From Nisaea denitrificans DSM 18348 (lineage in GTDB: Bacteria > Pseudomonadota > Alphaproteobacteria > Thalassobaculales > Thalassobaculaceae): DNA of 64,000 nucleotides. Below the pieces are notes generated by a model. That model ran no database searches, was not told the origin of the DNA, and worked only from the letters and a program-made list of their open reading frames with translations. Location of the stretch: positions 1,302,001 through 1,366,000 of the forward strand of contig NZ_AUFM01000011.1 in assembly GCF_000426505.1 (NCBI RefSeq). Reading direction: 5' to 3'. A program made the position numbers and the translations under genes. Of this stretch, positions 1 through 9,087 are shown one piece after another. Numbering within the stretch: the first letter of the stretch is position 1; every line of letters starts with the position of its first letter.

Positions 1-204
1 ATGATATTCGAATGATCCTGGGATCATTGTGGCTACCCTCCCTCAAGGACTGCGGCTCTATTGGCCTCGTTGCCGGTTTGCCGGCACTTGAGGGACAGCA
101 TGAATACACGGCGGCGGATGCACAGATGGCTATGCGCCCCGGGCGCCTCACTTGCACGAATGGCGAAATAGCTGCACGAACTGCAGCGGCTACTGACGGC
201 GGGG
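1..204. other. Non-coding stretch at window start
   Basis: No convincing coding sequence is visible here. The open frames on both strands have no family resemblance. The stretch lies 3' of the MHYT-LytTR gene, which runs leftward. An 8-bp direct repeat, TGCACGAA, occurs at 153-160 and 173-180, two helical turns apart. A GC-rich palindrome around 135-148 is also visible. Confidence 0.5.
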
Positions 205-1374
205 TTACAGTCCCAGCGCCTTGCGCACGTCGCCCATATGGGACCGGCTGACCGGTATCGCCTCGCGGCTCTGCCCGGCGACCAGCACGAAGGCCTTGTC
301 CTTCTGCCGCTCGAAACCCGCCGCATGCTCCATATTGAGCAGGAAGCTCCGGTGCGTGCGCAGGAAGGCGGTGCCTTTCAGCACCCCTTCCAGCTTGGAC
401 AGTGACCACGGGCAGAAGACATGCGCCGCGCCGTCATAGATCTCGGTGTAGTGACCGTCGGCCCTGATGGACCGGATGTTGTCCGGAGTCAGGAAGTAGG
501 TCGTGTTGTTGCGTTCATAAGGAATACGGATCCGGCCGAGCGGTCCGGTCGGCATCGGGCGGGCCTGTTGCGCCGCGACCTCGTCGGATGCAGACAGGCC
601 GGCAAGAGCGGAAGCGTCTTCTCTCGTCTCGTCCGTTTCCGGCGCCGTCGTATCGCGGACCGGGAGAGGGCCGTCCATCGGAAGCGCGGAAAGCAGGAAC
701 AAACCGCAGACGACAAAGGCGGCGACCGCGACCACCAAGGCCAGATAGGTATCGGGCAGCATCGGGCCCTCCACCAGTATGGTGGTCGCGGTACGGCTGA
801 AGGCGGTAGATGCCATGGCCGAATAGTGCATGCTGGATATCGTGACCCCCAGCACCAGCGCGCCCAGACTGAGCTGCATCAGGGTGCGCTTCTTGTAAGC
901 GAGCGCCAGCGCACAGGTCGAGGACAGGACCGCAATCATGGTCGGCAGCACGAAGCCGAACGGGCTGTAGCTGACGATGCAGCTCCCCGTCAGGGCCTCC
1001 ATGCCCACATAATGCATCGCCACGATGCCGCATCCGATGAGAGTTCCCGCCGCAACGGTCTTGGAAAGCGAACGGGTGCCCAGATGCATCAGGGCAAGGC
1101 CTGCGCCCGTGATCAGGATCGCGATCAGCACGGAGCCGAGCGTATAGAGCAGGTCGTAGGCCACCGGCACCGGCAGGCGCAGGGCCAGCATGCCGACGAA
1201 ATGCATCGACCAGATCCCGCCGCCGATCGCCATCGCCGCTTTCGCGAGCTGTGCCTTGCGGGTCGCACTGTCAACATGGCGCAATCCGATCAGCAGCCGC
1301 AGCCCGGTAAAGGACGCCATCGCCGCGACCGCCACCGACGCCACAACCAGAAGCGGATCATATGAGACGATCAT
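205..1374 (-). CDS. MHYT-domain membrane sensor fused to a LytTR DNA-binding domain
   Basis: This is a predicted inner-membrane sensor and transcription factor of 389 aa. The N-terminal half is a multi-pass MHYT domain carrying the three characteristic Met-His motifs (MHF near residue 57, MHY near 120, MHY near 182). In this family the motifs are proposed to bind a metal that senses O2, CO or NO. A charged linker (about 235-280) follows, then a C-terminal LytTR domain (about 285-389) with the typical IRADGHYTEIY and RTHRSFLLN segments. The same MHYT-LytTR arrangement is known from CoxC/CoxH of carboxydotrophs, but no cox genes are visible here. The chosen ATG has a GGTGG four bases upstream. 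A start at 1434 would add 20 residues. The target is unknown. Confidence 0.85.
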   Translation of the reverse strand: MIVSYDPLLVVASVAVAAMASFTGLRLLIGLRHVDSATRKAQLAKAAMAIGGGIWSMHFVGMLALRLPVPVAYDLLYTLGSVLIAILITGAGLALMHLGTRSLSKTVAAGTLIGCGIVAMHYVGMEALTGSCIVSYSPFGFVLPTMIAVLSSTCALALAYKKRTLMQLSLGALVLGVTISSMHYSAMASTAFSRTATTILVEGPMLPDTYLALVVAVAAFVVCGLFLLSALPMDGPLPVRDTTAPETDETREDASALAGLSASDEVAAQQARPMPTGPLGRIRIPYERNNTTYFLTPDNIRSIRADGHYTEIYDGAAHVFCPWSLSKLEGVLKGTAFLRTHRSFLLNMEHAAGFERQKDKAFVLVAGQSREAIPVSRSHMGDVRKALGL

Positions 1375-1466
1375 TTCGCCACCACCCGCAAACTCCTCCC
1401 TAAATCGAGCCGGTTTACCAGCTTCTTCGTTCACTCATTCAGTGTAACAAACATCGACGCATTTAA

Positions 1467-1733
1467 GGAAGGCGAGCGGCACTCACCGCAGCGGTGGTCG
1501 GCGTAATCCTGAACCTGTCGCTCTGGTTTGGCCTGCATGTGATGTTCGGGGAAGTCACGAGGCAGGAAATCGGCCCCTTCACGCTTTGGCAGCCCGAGCT
1601 TGCAACATTCGACTGGCGCGTGGCGGTGCTCACCGCACTGAATGGGTTTCTGTTGCTGCGATGGCACTGGAGCATCGGTCGGGTATTGGCGATCTGCGCG
1701 GGGCTCGCCAGGCTGATGGTCGATGGTTTGTGA
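1467..1733 (+). pseudogene. 3' remnant of a chromate transporter (chrA)
   Basis: The frame reads as the C-terminal end of a CHR-family chromate transporter. It has the AALTAAVVGVILNL helix, a GPFTLWQPELATFDW segment and a final hydrophobic helix ending in ARLMVDGL. An intact ChrA has about 400 residues or more, and only about 88 remain. An in-frame TAA sits immediately before the conserved part (1464-1466), and no upstream ChrA sequence can be found; the adjacent bases belong to the divergent MHYT-LytTR gene. The internal GTG at 1494 could nominally start a 79-aa peptide, but one or two helices would not form a transporter. I read it as a deletion remnant. Confidence 0.75.
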
Positions 1734-1815
1734 CACGCCAAATTCTAACGAACCCGGGTGCATACGTGCCCGGGCTCAAACCCGAAAAATACTGAAATGA
1801 ATTGGGGGGAGATTT

Positions 1816-1891
<76 letters not shown>

Positions 1892-2111
1892 ACCGAAGCC
1901 GGGCAATCACGTGCTCCGGCGCGATGCAGACAGATAAAAGAAGCAACAATTCATTGCAAGGGCAAAGCACCTCTGATCCAGGGCTTTGCATATGGCTCTA
2001 CCCCTCCCATATAAGCAGGGTTAAAATCAGCAGCGCCAAGCGCTTGCCCATCGCGCAGCCGGACGGTACGGTCCGTGGCGCCGAACATCCCTGAAGGACG
2101 GAAACTCGCAC

Positions 2112-2390
2112 ATGCTGTCGTTGCTGAATCTCGTTAGTACAGTCATCCAGCTCTATATTTACGCGCTTTTCATCTTCATCATTATGGGATGGCTGGTGCA
2201 GTTCAACGTGATCAATTCGCAGAACCGGTTTGTCTATCTTGTGATGGATTTCCTCTATCGCGTGACCGAGCCGCTGCTGCGCCCGATCCGGAACGTCCTG
2301 CCTAACCTCGGCGGCCTTGATATCTCGCCGATTGTCCTGGTCCTGGGCTTGAGTTTTCTACGCAGCCTGATGTGGGAATATTTCGGCTAG
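2112..2390 (+). CDS. YggT family integral membrane protein
   Basis: This 92-aa protein belongs to the YggT family, small inner-membrane proteins with two hydrophobic blocks (about residues 5-30 and 65-90). The family signature is visible as a FNVINSQNRFVYLVMDFLYRVTEPLLRPIR stretch, given here as landmarks FNVINSQN at about 32-39 and TEPLLRPIR at about 55-63, followed by a GGLDISPIV motif. YggT homologues are often linked to osmotic tolerance or division-site factors, but a biochemical role is not established. The DUF167 gene follows 13 bases downstream, a widely conserved pairing, so the two are probably cotranscribed with folD. Confidence 0.9.
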   Translation: MLSLLNLVSTVIQLYIYALFIFIIMGWLVQFNVINSQNRFVYLVMDFLYRVTEPLLRPIRNVLPNLGGLDISPIVLVLGLSFLRSLMWEYFG

Positions 2391-2403
2391 GACTCCGCAC
2401 CTG

Positions 2404-2733
2404 ATGACCGCATGGCCCTTCGAGACGGTTGCGGAAGGGCTGCGTTTACATGTCCGCCTGACGCCCAATGCATCGCGTGATGCCATCGGCGGTGTCGCGA
2501 TGGATGCTGAACAGGTCGCATGGCTGACAGCCACGGTCACCTCCGTTCCGGAGAATGGCCGCGCCAACAAGGCCCTGATCAAAATGCTGTCGAAAAGCTG
2601 GAAGCTTCCGAAAAGCAGCATTGATGTCCGGTCCGGCGCGACGCAGCGGCGCAAGACCCTGCTGATCGCCGGAGACGGAGCGGCCCTCGCGGCACAATTG
2701 GAAGACTGGCTCGCGCAACAAGCGCCCGGCTAA
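2404..2733 (+). CDS. DUF167 (YggU) family protein
   Basis: A 109-aa soluble protein of the DUF167/YggU family, whose molecular function is unknown. Conserved blocks are seen in order: [12 protein letters not shown] (about 17-28), an [15 protein letters not shown] block (about 52-66), and a [11 protein letters not shown] strand (about 79-89). The length matches the family. It sits 13 bases after yggT and about 30 bases before folD on the same strand. The yggT-DUF167 pair is commonly found together in Proteobacteria. Confidence 0.9.
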   Translation: MTAWPFETVAEGLRLHVRLTPNASRDAIGGVAMDAEQVAWLTATVTSVPENGRANKALIKMLSKSWKLPKSSIDVRSGATQRRKTLLIAGDGAALAAQLEDWLAQQAPG

Positions 2734-2765
2734 TAGAGAGTTCGGGCAATAGAGGGAAACACCCC

Positions 2766-3662
2766 ATGGGCACTGCCGCACTGATCGACGGAAAAGCCTT
2801 CGCGGCCGGGCTGCGGGACCGCATCGGCGCCGCCATCGCGGATCTGAAATCCAAACACGGCGCCGTCCCCGGCCTTGCCGTGGTGTTGGTGGGCGAAGAC
2901 CCGGCGAGCCAGGTCTATGTCCGCAACAAAGGCAAGCAGACGATCGAGAGCGGCATGGCCTCGTTCGAGCACAAGCTCGACGCATCGACCAGTCAGGATA
3001 CTCTGCTGAAACTGATCGCCGACCTGAATGCCGATCCGGCAGTTGATGGCATCCTGGTGCAGCTTCCCCTGCCCGATCATATTGATGCCCAGGCCGTACT
3101 CGACACTATCGCGCCGGAAAAGGACGTCGACGGCTTCCACGTGATCAATGCCGGCCGTCTGGCCACCGGCGGCGATGCGCTGGTGCCCTGCACCCCGCTC
3201 GGCTGCTTGCTGCTGCTGCGCGACCAGTTGGGCGACCTGACCGGCAAACATGCCGTCATCGTCGGTCGCTCCAACATTGTCGGCAAGCCGATGGCCGCCC
3301 TGCTCCTGCGCGAGAGCTGCACCGTCACTGTTACCCATTCCCGGACAAAGGACCTGCCAGCGGAATGCCGCCGGGCCGATATTCTGGTGGCTGCCGTCGG
3401 GCGTCCGGAGATGGTCAAGGGAGACTGGGTGAAGCCGGGCGCGACCGTGATCGACGTCGGCATCAACCGGATCGACGCGCCTGAGAAAGGCGAGGGCAAG
3501 ACCCGGCTGGTCGGCGATGTCGATTTCGCCAGCGCCTCCGAAGTCGCAGGCGCCATCACCCCGGTGCCGGGAGGCGTCGGCCCGATGACCATTGCCTGTC
3601 TGCTCCGCAATACAGTTGAAGCTGCCTGCCGCCGCCGCGGCTGGGATATGCCGGCACTCTGA
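2766..3662 (+). CDS. folD: Bifunctional methylenetetrahydrofolate dehydrogenase/cyclohydrolase FolD
   Basis: FolD interconverts 5,10-methylene-THF, 5,10-methenyl-THF and 10-formyl-THF in the cytosol, using NADP, and supplies one-carbon units for purines and formyl-Met-tRNA. The 298-aa length is typical. Visible signatures are the active-site Y-x3-K (YVRNKGKQ near 56-63), the [11 protein letters not shown] motif (about 94-104), the PCTPLG motif, the dinucleotide-binding [12 protein letters not shown] stretch, and the C-terminal [16 protein letters not shown]. An AGAGGG ribosome site lies about nine bases before the ATG. It converges on the DUF3253-like gene with a gap of only 16 bases. Confidence 0.97.
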   Translation: MGTAALIDGKAFAAGLRDRIGAAIADLKSKHGAVPGLAVVLVGEDPASQVYVRNKGKQTIESGMASFEHKLDASTSQDTLLKLIADLNADPAVDGILVQLPLPDHIDAQAVLDTIAPEKDVDGFHVINAGRLATGGDALVPCTPLGCLLLLRDQLGDLTGKHAVIVGRSNIVGKPMAALLLRESCTVTVTHSRTKDLPAECRRADILVAAVGRPEMVKGDWVKPGATVIDVGINRIDAPEKGEGKTRLVGDVDFASASEVAGAITPVPGGVGPMTIACLLRNTVEAACRRRGWDMPAL

Positions 3663-3678
3663 TTCGGACCTTGTTGGC

Positions 3679-3948
3679 TCAGGTATTGGGTTTGGCCGCG
3701 TAGCGGATCACGCCCTTCGCCTCGGCCAGCGGAACTGGCTTCCCTTTCCGCAGTGCCACCAGCACGCCCTCGGCCTCCAGCACCACGGCGACCCGCTCAA
3801 TTTGCCGTAACAGCGCCCGCCAGGCCGGTTTCGGTCCACCCGGATCGCCGCCCGCCGCCGCGCCAATCTGGTTCGGGGACAGCCGACCGTCTCCCACAGC
3901 GGAGCCAAGCATCTCCCGCATCAGTTTTTTCAGGCTTTCGTCATCCAT
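3679..3948 (-). CDS. DUF3253-like small protein
   Basis: An 89-aa cytosolic protein of unknown function. The layout resembles DUF3253 proteins: a helix-turn-helix-like RLSPNQIGAAAGG segment near residues 22-34, a W-R-x-LL-x2-I run near 43-50, then VVLEAEGVLVALRKGKPV and a short AKGVIRYA strand at the C-terminus. This pattern looks winged-helix-like, but no DNA target is known. The ATG was chosen because the conserved region begins there; an upstream extension in the same frame has no family character and runs into the promoter of nnrU. Confidence 0.65.
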   Translation of the reverse strand: MDDESLKKLMREMLGSAVGDGRLSPNQIGAAAGGDPGGPKPAWRALLRQIERVAVVLEAEGVLVALRKGKPVPLAEAKGVIRYAAKPNT

Positions 3949-4057
3949 CTTTGCTTCCCGACCGGCTACACTTATATGGCCTGTGATGACCTGAAACCGG
4001 CTACCCGTCCACCTCAAGAGTCGGGCGCCGCGGAGAACAACTGCTTTGGGGAGCGGT

Positions 4058-4753
4058 ATGACTGGAAGCCTGGACGCACTCTTCGCCGCCGTCGTGGCCT
4101 TTGTCGGCGGGCATTTCCTGCTCGGCTGGCCGAGCATCCGCTTGGCCCTGATCGAACAGATCGGCACCAACCGGTTCCGCGGCCTGTTCTCCCTCGCCGC
4201 CGGCGTTGCCATGGTCTGGATGGTTCTCGCCTACGGCGATGCGCCCTATGTCACGGTCTGGGAGCCGCCGCTCTGGACCCGCTGGATCCCGAATGTCGTG
4301 ATGCCGCTCGCCGCGATCCTGCTGGTCTGCGGCTACAATCCGTTCAGCCCGACAGCCATGATGGCCGAAGAGGATTTCGACGACCCCCATCTGGTGCGCG
4401 GCATCCTGACGGTGACCCGCCACCCGGTCATGATGGCCATCGGCCTCTGGGCGCTGGCGCACCTGACCGTGCGCGGCGATGCCGCCTCAATGCTGCTGTT
4501 CGGCGGCATGGCCGTGCTGGCTTTCGGCGGCATGGTCAAGATCGACACCAAGAAGCGGGCCGAGTTCGGCGCCAAATGGGCACCGTTTGAGCTAACCACC
4601 TCCGTGCTGCCGTTCCGGGCAATCCTTGAAGGCCGGACAAAGCTCGACTGGAAGGGTATCGGCTGGCTTCGCTTCGGCGGCGGGCTCGTGCTTTGGGCTG
4701 TGCTGCATGGCGCCCACCCCTATATCGTAGGAGTGAGCGCTATACCGATGTAA
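4058..4753 (+). CDS. nnrU: NnrU family membrane protein
   Basis: This 231-aa protein with about six hydrophobic helices is an NnrU-family member. In denitrifiers nnrU accompanies nitric-oxide metabolism genes and is needed for full nitrite/NO reductase activity, but its chemistry is unsettled. Family landmarks are FVGGHFLLGWPSIR near the N-terminus, the NPFSPTAMM loop, and VTRHPVMMAIGLWALAHL (about 128-145), which recalls the isoprenylcysteine methyltransferase-like fold shared by NnrU and MddA. The ATG at 4058 has GGGGAG six bases upstream; a TTG at 4046 is less likely because the Shine-Dalgarno overlaps it. No nitrite reductase genes are adjacent, but napEDABC lies in the same window. Confidence 0.85.
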   Translation: MTGSLDALFAAVVAFVGGHFLLGWPSIRLALIEQIGTNRFRGLFSLAAGVAMVWMVLAYGDAPYVTVWEPPLWTRWIPNVVMPLAAILLVCGYNPFSPTAMMAEEDFDDPHLVRGILTVTRHPVMMAIGLWALAHLTVRGDAASMLLFGGMAVLAFGGMVKIDTKKRAEFGAKWAPFELTTSVLPFRAILEGRTKLDWKGIGWLRFGGGLVLWAVLHGAHPYIVGVSAIPM

Positions 4754-4771
4754 ACATGGCTTCCGGCCCGA

Positions 4772-5005
4772 TCACCCGACCTCGTATTTGCCACGCGTCA
4801 GCAGGAGCAGGAGCGTGAACATCACCGGCACGGCGCAAAGCGCCGGAATGATGATCCCCGGATAGCCGAACAGGACCGCCGACAGGATCCAGAGCAGCCC
4901 GCAATTGATGAGGAAATAGGTGAAGACCGACTCGCCTCCCGTTCGCAAATCACGAACCATCCAGCCGACGAACGGAACAGAGTAGAAAAGGTTCAGCATT
5001 ATCAA
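4772..5005 (-). CDS. Small two-helix membrane protein, unknown
   Basis: A 77-aa hypothetical protein. It has a short polar segment (RDLRTGGES near 18-26) between a weak N-terminal hydrophobic stretch and two strong helices (about 28-48 and 51-70). It ends in a basic tail. I do not recognise a family. A second Met two codons downstream (4999) is an equally good start. It converges on nnrU with an 18-base gap. Confidence 0.55.
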   Translation of the reverse strand: MIMLNLFYSVPFVGWMVRDLRTGGESVFTYFLINCGLLWILSAVLFGYPGIIIPALCAVPVMFTLLLLLTRGKYEVG

Positions 5006-5099
5006 AATCCTCGATAGGTGGCCATTTCGGCTTATCGCCGTCAGGCCACTTGCCTAATCGAAAATGCTGCGTCGCAGCAATGTGCGATTTTGACGCTGG

Positions 5100-6017
5100 T
5101 CAGTTTTGTCGCGGCGTGCCGAGCGCGACCGCAATTCCCGCACCGAGACGGGCATTGGCCCGAACCAGCGCGATATTCGTCGTCAAGCTGGCGCCGCCGG
5201 TCGCGGCCCGGATCTGCGACAGAAGATACGGCGTCACCTGTTTGCCCGATGCGCCGGTCCGTTTCGCCTCGAACAGGGCGTCGTCGATGATCCGCTCCAT
5301 TGTCGCCCGGTCGAGGGCATGCTCTTCCAGCACCGGGTTGGCGATCAGCATGCCGGTATCGAGGCCCAGATCCCGTCCGGCACGCCAGGCGGCGGCAATC
5401 TCTTCGGGGCTGTCGAGGCGCAGCGGCACACGCAACCCGCTGGCGCGGCAGAAGAAGGCCGGGAATTCGTCTGTGCCATAGCCAATCACCGGCACGCCTT
5501 TCGTTTCCAGGACCTCCAGTGTTTTCGGCAGATCGAGAATGGATTTCGCTCCGGCCGAGACCACCATCACCGGAGTTCGGGCCAACTCATCCAGATCGGC
5601 GGAAATATCGAAATCCAGTTCGGCCCCGCGATGCACACCGCCGATCCCGCCGGTCGCAAAGACCTCGATCCCGGCCCTGGTAGCGAGGATCATGGTGGCG
5701 GCGACCGTGGTCCCGCCGGTCCAGCTCTTAGAGAGCGCCACACCAAGATCGCGGCGGGAGAGCTTCACCGCATCGTCCATGGAACAAAGCCGAACCAGAT
5801 CCGGTGTCGACAGTCCTATACGAGCGGTCCCGTCCAGCACGGCGATAGTCGCGGGCACAGCTCCCGCGCTGCGGATTTCCGCCTCGATCTCCTGGCCAAT
5901 ATGGAGATTGTCCGGTTTCGGCAGGCCGTGAGTGAGAATGGTGCTTTCAAGCGCGACGACGGGACGGCCGTCGGACAAGGCCGTTTCAACCTCTTCTGAG
6001 AAGATTAAACCGGTCAC
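5100..6017 (-). CDS. psuG: Pseudouridine-5'-phosphate glycosidase PsuG
   Basis: PsuG reversibly cleaves the C-C glycosidic bond of pseudouridine 5'-phosphate to uracil and ribose 5-phosphate in RNA modified-base salvage. The 305-aa length fits. Landmarks are VALESTILTHGLP near residue 22, the TGGTTVAATM loop, ATGGIGGVHRGAE, SAGAKSILDLPKTLE carrying the lysine that forms the ribose adduct in the family, and a C-terminal GASLTTNIALV. I chose the GTG at 6017 because AAGGGAGAG sits immediately upstream. The ATG 18 bases earlier lies inside an intergenic inverted repeat. No PsuK kinase gene is adjacent, which is unusual but not rare. Confidence 0.92.
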   Translation of the reverse strand: MTGLIFSEEVETALSDGRPVVALESTILTHGLPKPDNLHIGQEIEAEIRSAGAVPATIAVLDGTARIGLSTPDLVRLCSMDDAVKLSRRDLGVALSKSWTGGTTVAATMILATRAGIEVFATGGIGGVHRGAELDFDISADLDELARTPVMVVSAGAKSILDLPKTLEVLETKGVPVIGYGTDEFPAFFCRASGLRVPLRLDSPEEIAAAWRAGRDLGLDTGMLIANPVLEEHALDRATMERIIDDALFEAKRTGASGKQVTPYLLSQIRAATGGASLTTNIALVRANARLGAGIAVALGTPRQN

Positions 6018-6030
6018 AATCTCTCCCTTC

Positions 6031-6111
6031 GTCATCCCGGACCCGATCCGGGATCCACGGATCATAGAGCGACAAATGCTATCCGTGGATCCCGATTTTC
6101 ATCGGGATGAC
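6031..6111. repeat. Intergenic inverted repeat (REP-like)
   Basis: The left arm 6031-6062 and right arm 6081-6111 form an imperfect inverted repeat: GTCATCCCG at one end matches CGGGATGAC at the other, and GGATCCACGGAT matches ATCCGTGGATCC. The loop is about 18 bases. The arm sequence, with an internal CCCGATCCGGG palindrome, looks like the dispersed intergenic palindromes common in alphaproteobacterial genomes. It lies between argG and psuG and would form a hairpin in their shared transcript. Confidence 0.8.
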
Positions 6112-6141
6112 AACCGGGGGCAAGATGCCCGCGGGAGAGAG

Positions 6142-7353
6142 TTATCCCTGCAGCATCTTGTTCAGACGCAGGCGCAGCGCGTTCAGCTTGATGAAGCCGG
6201 CAGCGTCCTTGTGATCGTAGGTGCCGGAGCCTTCCTCGAAGGTCACGATATCCTCGGAATAGAGGCTGCGATCCGCCTTCCGGCCGGTGCAGGTGACGTT
6301 GCCCTTGTAGAGCTTCATCCGCACGGTACCGGTGACGTTGCGCTGGCTGTGATCGATCGCGGCCTGCATCATCTCGCGCTCCGGCGAGAACCAGAAGCCG
6401 TTATAGATCAGCTCCGCATAGCGCGGCATCATCTCGTCCTTCAGATGCGCCATGCCGCGGTCGAGCGTCAGGCTTTCCATCGCCCGGTGGGCATGGTGCA
6501 TGATGGTGCCGCCCGGGGTCTCGTAGACACCACGGTTCTTCATGCCGACGAACCGGTTCTCCACCAGATCAAGCCTGCCGATGCCGTTGGCCCCGCCATA
6601 CTCGTTCAGCGCGGTCAGCAGGGTCGCCGGCGACATCCGCTCACCGTTGATCGCAACCGGGTCACCATGCTCGAAATCGATCTCAATGTCGGTCGCCTTG
6701 TCCGGCGCATTTTCCGGCGAGACGGTGCGCTGGAAGACATATTCTTCCGGGCTCTTCCACGGATCTTCCAGCACCTTGCCCTCGGAGGAGGAGTGCAGCA
6801 GGTTCGCGTCGACCGAGAACGGCGCTTCGCCGCGCTTGTCCTTGGCGATCGGAATCTGGTGTTTCTCGGCAAACTCGATCAGCTTGGTGCGCGAGGTCAG
6901 GTCCCATTCGCGCCACGGCGCGATGATCTTGATGTCCGGCTGCAGCGCGTAATAGCTGAGCTCGAAACGGACCTGGTCGTTGCCTTTGCCAGTCGCGCCG
7001 TGGGAGACGGTATCGGCGCCAACTTCCTGGGCAATTTCGATCTGACGCTTGGAAATCAGCGGCCGGGCGATCGAGGTGCCAAGCAGATAGGTGCCTTCAT
7101 AGAGCGCGTTGGCGCGGAACATCGGGAAAACATAGTCGCGCACGAATTCCTCGCGCAGATCCTCGACATAGATTTCCTTGATGCCCATCATCCGGGCCTT
7201 CTCACGCGCCGGCTCGACATCTTCTCCCTGCCCCAGATCGGCTGTAAAGGTGACAACCTCGCAATTGTAGGTGTCCTGCAGCCAGCGCAGGATTACGGAG
7301 GTATCGAGGCCGCCGGAATAGGCCAGCACAACTTTTTTGACGCTCTCGGACAT
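6142..7353 (-). CDS. argG: Argininosuccinate synthase
   Basis: ArgG condenses citrulline and aspartate with ATP to argininosuccinate, the penultimate step of arginine synthesis. The protein has 403 aa, normal for bacterial enzymes. The PP-loop [11 protein letters not shown] lies near residues 10-20. Further landmarks are [12 protein letters not shown] (about 115-126), a [11 protein letters not shown] stretch and [12 protein letters not shown]. The ATG at 7353 is used because homologues begin [15 protein letters not shown]-like, and AAGGCGA precedes it by about six bases; a longer frame adds 27 unsupported residues. It is transcribed away from msrA. Confidence 0.97.
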   Translation of the reverse strand: MSESVKKVVLAYSGGLDTSVILRWLQDTYNCEVVTFTADLGQGEDVEPAREKARMMGIKEIYVEDLREEFVRDYVFPMFRANALYEGTYLLGTSIARPLISKRQIEIAQEVGADTVSHGATGKGNDQVRFELSYYALQPDIKIIAPWREWDLTSRTKLIEFAEKHQIPIAKDKRGEAPFSVDANLLHSSSEGKVLEDPWKSPEEYVFQRTVSPENAPDKATDIEIDFEHGDPVAINGERMSPATLLTALNEYGGANGIGRLDLVENRFVGMKNRGVYETPGGTIMHHAHRAMESLTLDRGMAHLKDEMMPRYAELIYNGFWFSPEREMMQAAIDHSQRNVTGTVRMKLYKGNVTCTGRKADRSLYSEDIVTFEEGSGTYDHKDAAGFIKLNALRLRLNKMLQG

Positions 7354-7571
7354 GGGTTCGCCTTGACGATAGAGGGCCCGGCGGGGCCCGTGAAACACAA
7401 GCGGGGCGCGGCTAAGAGGCCGCTGCACCACCAACGGCGCGGGAGTATAGGCAAACTGTCATGATCGGCAAGGAAAAGGCCGACCCAAAGACGCGGCATT
7501 GTGACCTGAAACCCGGAAATTTTGCCCTATATCAGAGAATGAGCGATGCTGTGAGCAAAGGGAGCTGATTT

Positions 7572-8111
7572 ATGAGCACGGAACGAGAAACCGCCCTCCT
7601 CGCCGGAGGTTGCTTCTGGGGCATGCAGGACCTGATCCGCAGGCACCCGGGCGTCACCATGACCCGCGTCGGCTATACCGGTGGCTCGGTTGCCAACCCG
7701 ACCTATGACGACCTGAAGACCGGCAAAAGCGGCCATGCGGAATCCATCCAGATCCAGTTCGATCCGGCGGAGACAAGCTACCGCGATATCCTGGCGCTGT
7801 TCTTCCAGATCCATGACCCGACCACAGCAGACCGCCAGGGCAACGACCGCGGCCCGCAATACCGCTCCGCGATCTTTTACCTGTCGGAGGATCAGAAGAA
7901 GGTGGCCGAGGACACCATCGCCGATGTCGAGGCCTCCGGCCTGTGGCCCGGCAAGGTAGTGACGGAAGTCACCCCTGCAGGCGACTTCTGGGAGGCCGAA
8001 CCCGCACACCAGGATTACCTCCTCCGCGTCCCGCACGGCTACACCTGCCACTTTCCGCGCCCGAACTGGGTCCTGCCGAAGCGGTCAGCGAGCATGGCGG
8101 CGGGGGAATAA
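7572..8111 (+). CDS. msrA: Peptide methionine-S-oxide reductase MsrA
   Basis: MsrA repairs methionine-S-sulfoxide in proteins. The 179-aa protein has the catalytic [10 protein letters not shown] motif (Cys14), the GYTGG motif near 35, [11 protein letters not shown] around 55-65, HDPTT and the DRGPQYRS motif near 92-99. C-terminal resolving cysteines of the classical two-Cys tail are not seen; the only other cysteine is in GYTCHFPRP near 157, so recycling may differ. It has its own promoter region, divergent from argG, and shares a bidirectional terminator with rpsD. Confidence 0.95.
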   Translation: MSTERETALLAGGCFWGMQDLIRRHPGVTMTRVGYTGGSVANPTYDDLKTGKSGHAESIQIQFDPAETSYRDILALFFQIHDPTTADRQGNDRGPQYRSAIFYLSEDQKKVAEDTIADVEASGLWPGKVVTEVTPAGDFWEAEPAHQDYLLRVPHGYTCHFPRPNWVLPKRSASMAAGE

Positions 8112-8164
8112 TCCTACGCCGACCGTCTACGGTTGACAGCACACCAAGGATGAGATGCAGAATC

Positions 8165-8196
8165 AAAAAAGGCCGCTCCGAAGAGCGGCCTTTTCC
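8165..8196. terminator. Bidirectional terminator between msrA and rpsD
   Basis: A perfect 8-bp stem GGCCGCTC/GAGCGGCC with a CGAA loop (8171-8190) is flanked by AAAAAA on the left and TTTT on the right. It can therefore end transcripts from both msrA (plus) and rpsD (minus). The minus-strand U-tract is the stronger one. Confidence 0.9.
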
Positions 8197-8215
8197 GTAA
8201 TTGTCTGATCCCGGT

Positions 8216-8830
8216 TTAACGGGAGTAGAATTCGACCACGAGGTTCGGTTCCATGTGAACCGGGTACGGGACGTCTTCCAGCTTCGGGACCCGGGTGAAG
8301 GTGCCGCGCTTCTTGTCGAGGTCGACATCCATGTAATCCGGAATGTCACGCTCGTTGGAAGCGGCCGCTTCGATCACCATCGGCATCTCGCGAGACTTTT
8401 CCTTGAGCTCAACGACATCGCCTTCCTTGACCATGTAGGACGGAATGTTGACGCGCTTGCCATTCACCATCACGTGGTTGTGGCTGACGGCCTGACGTGC
8501 GGCGAACACGGTCGGCACGAATTTCATGCGGTAGACAACGGCGTCCAGGCGGCACTCCAGAATACCAACGAGGTTTTCGCCGGTATCACCGCGGCGCCGG
8601 ACCGCTTCTGCAAAATACTTACGGAACTGCTTCTCGCCGATATTGCCGTAGTAGCCTTTCAGCTTCTGCTTCGCCATGAGCTGAATACCGAAGTCGGACG
8701 GCTTCCGGCGGCGCTGACCGTGCTGGCCCGGGCCATATTCGCGGTCATTGAACGGAGACTTCGCGCGGCCCCAGAGATTGACGCCAAGGCGCCGGTCAAT
8801 TTTATGCTTCGAGTTAAGGCGCTTGCCCAT
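8216..8830 (-). CDS. rpsD: 30S ribosomal protein S4
   Basis: RpsD is a primary 16S rRNA-binding protein that nucleates 30S assembly. The 204-aa length and N-terminal [20 protein letters not shown] start are typical of alphaproteobacterial S4. [14 protein letters not shown] (about 33-46) and the S4 RNA-binding domain with [14 protein letters not shown] and [18 protein letters not shown] (about 111-128) are clear. It is monocistronic here, with a 256-base upstream region shared with terC and a strong terminator downstream. Confidence 0.98.
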   Translation of the reverse strand: MGKRLNSKHKIDRRLGVNLWGRAKSPFNDREYGPGQHGQRRRKPSDFGIQLMAKQKLKGYYGNIGEKQFRKYFAEAVRRRGDTGENLVGILECRLDAVVYRMKFVPTVFAARQAVSHNHVMVNGKRVNIPSYMVKEGDVVELKEKSREMPMVIEAAASNERDIPDYMDVDLDKKRGTFTRVPKLEDVPYPVHMEPNLVVEFYSR

Positions 8831-9087
8831 AACCCATCTCCTTTAGTTTTCTTCATTTTGTCCCGATAGTGCCCATGACTTTAGAGAGCCTTGGGCCGGG
8901 GACCGACGGCTTATCCGCCTGCCCCACGTTCTCGGGAATTGAGGCGCGCACTATAAGGATCGCGGCCCTCAAGTCAAGCACCGGAACGGATGGTTTAACT
9001 AGGCGGTGCACTGCGGGATTGAACCGGATAAAACGCAGCACGTTATAAGCATAATCGAGCAACGCAGCCAAAGAAGGATATCAGCGC

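Noticed and set aside
5932-7464. 510-codon plus-strand open frame
   Set aside because: It is antisense to argG and shows no domain-like features.
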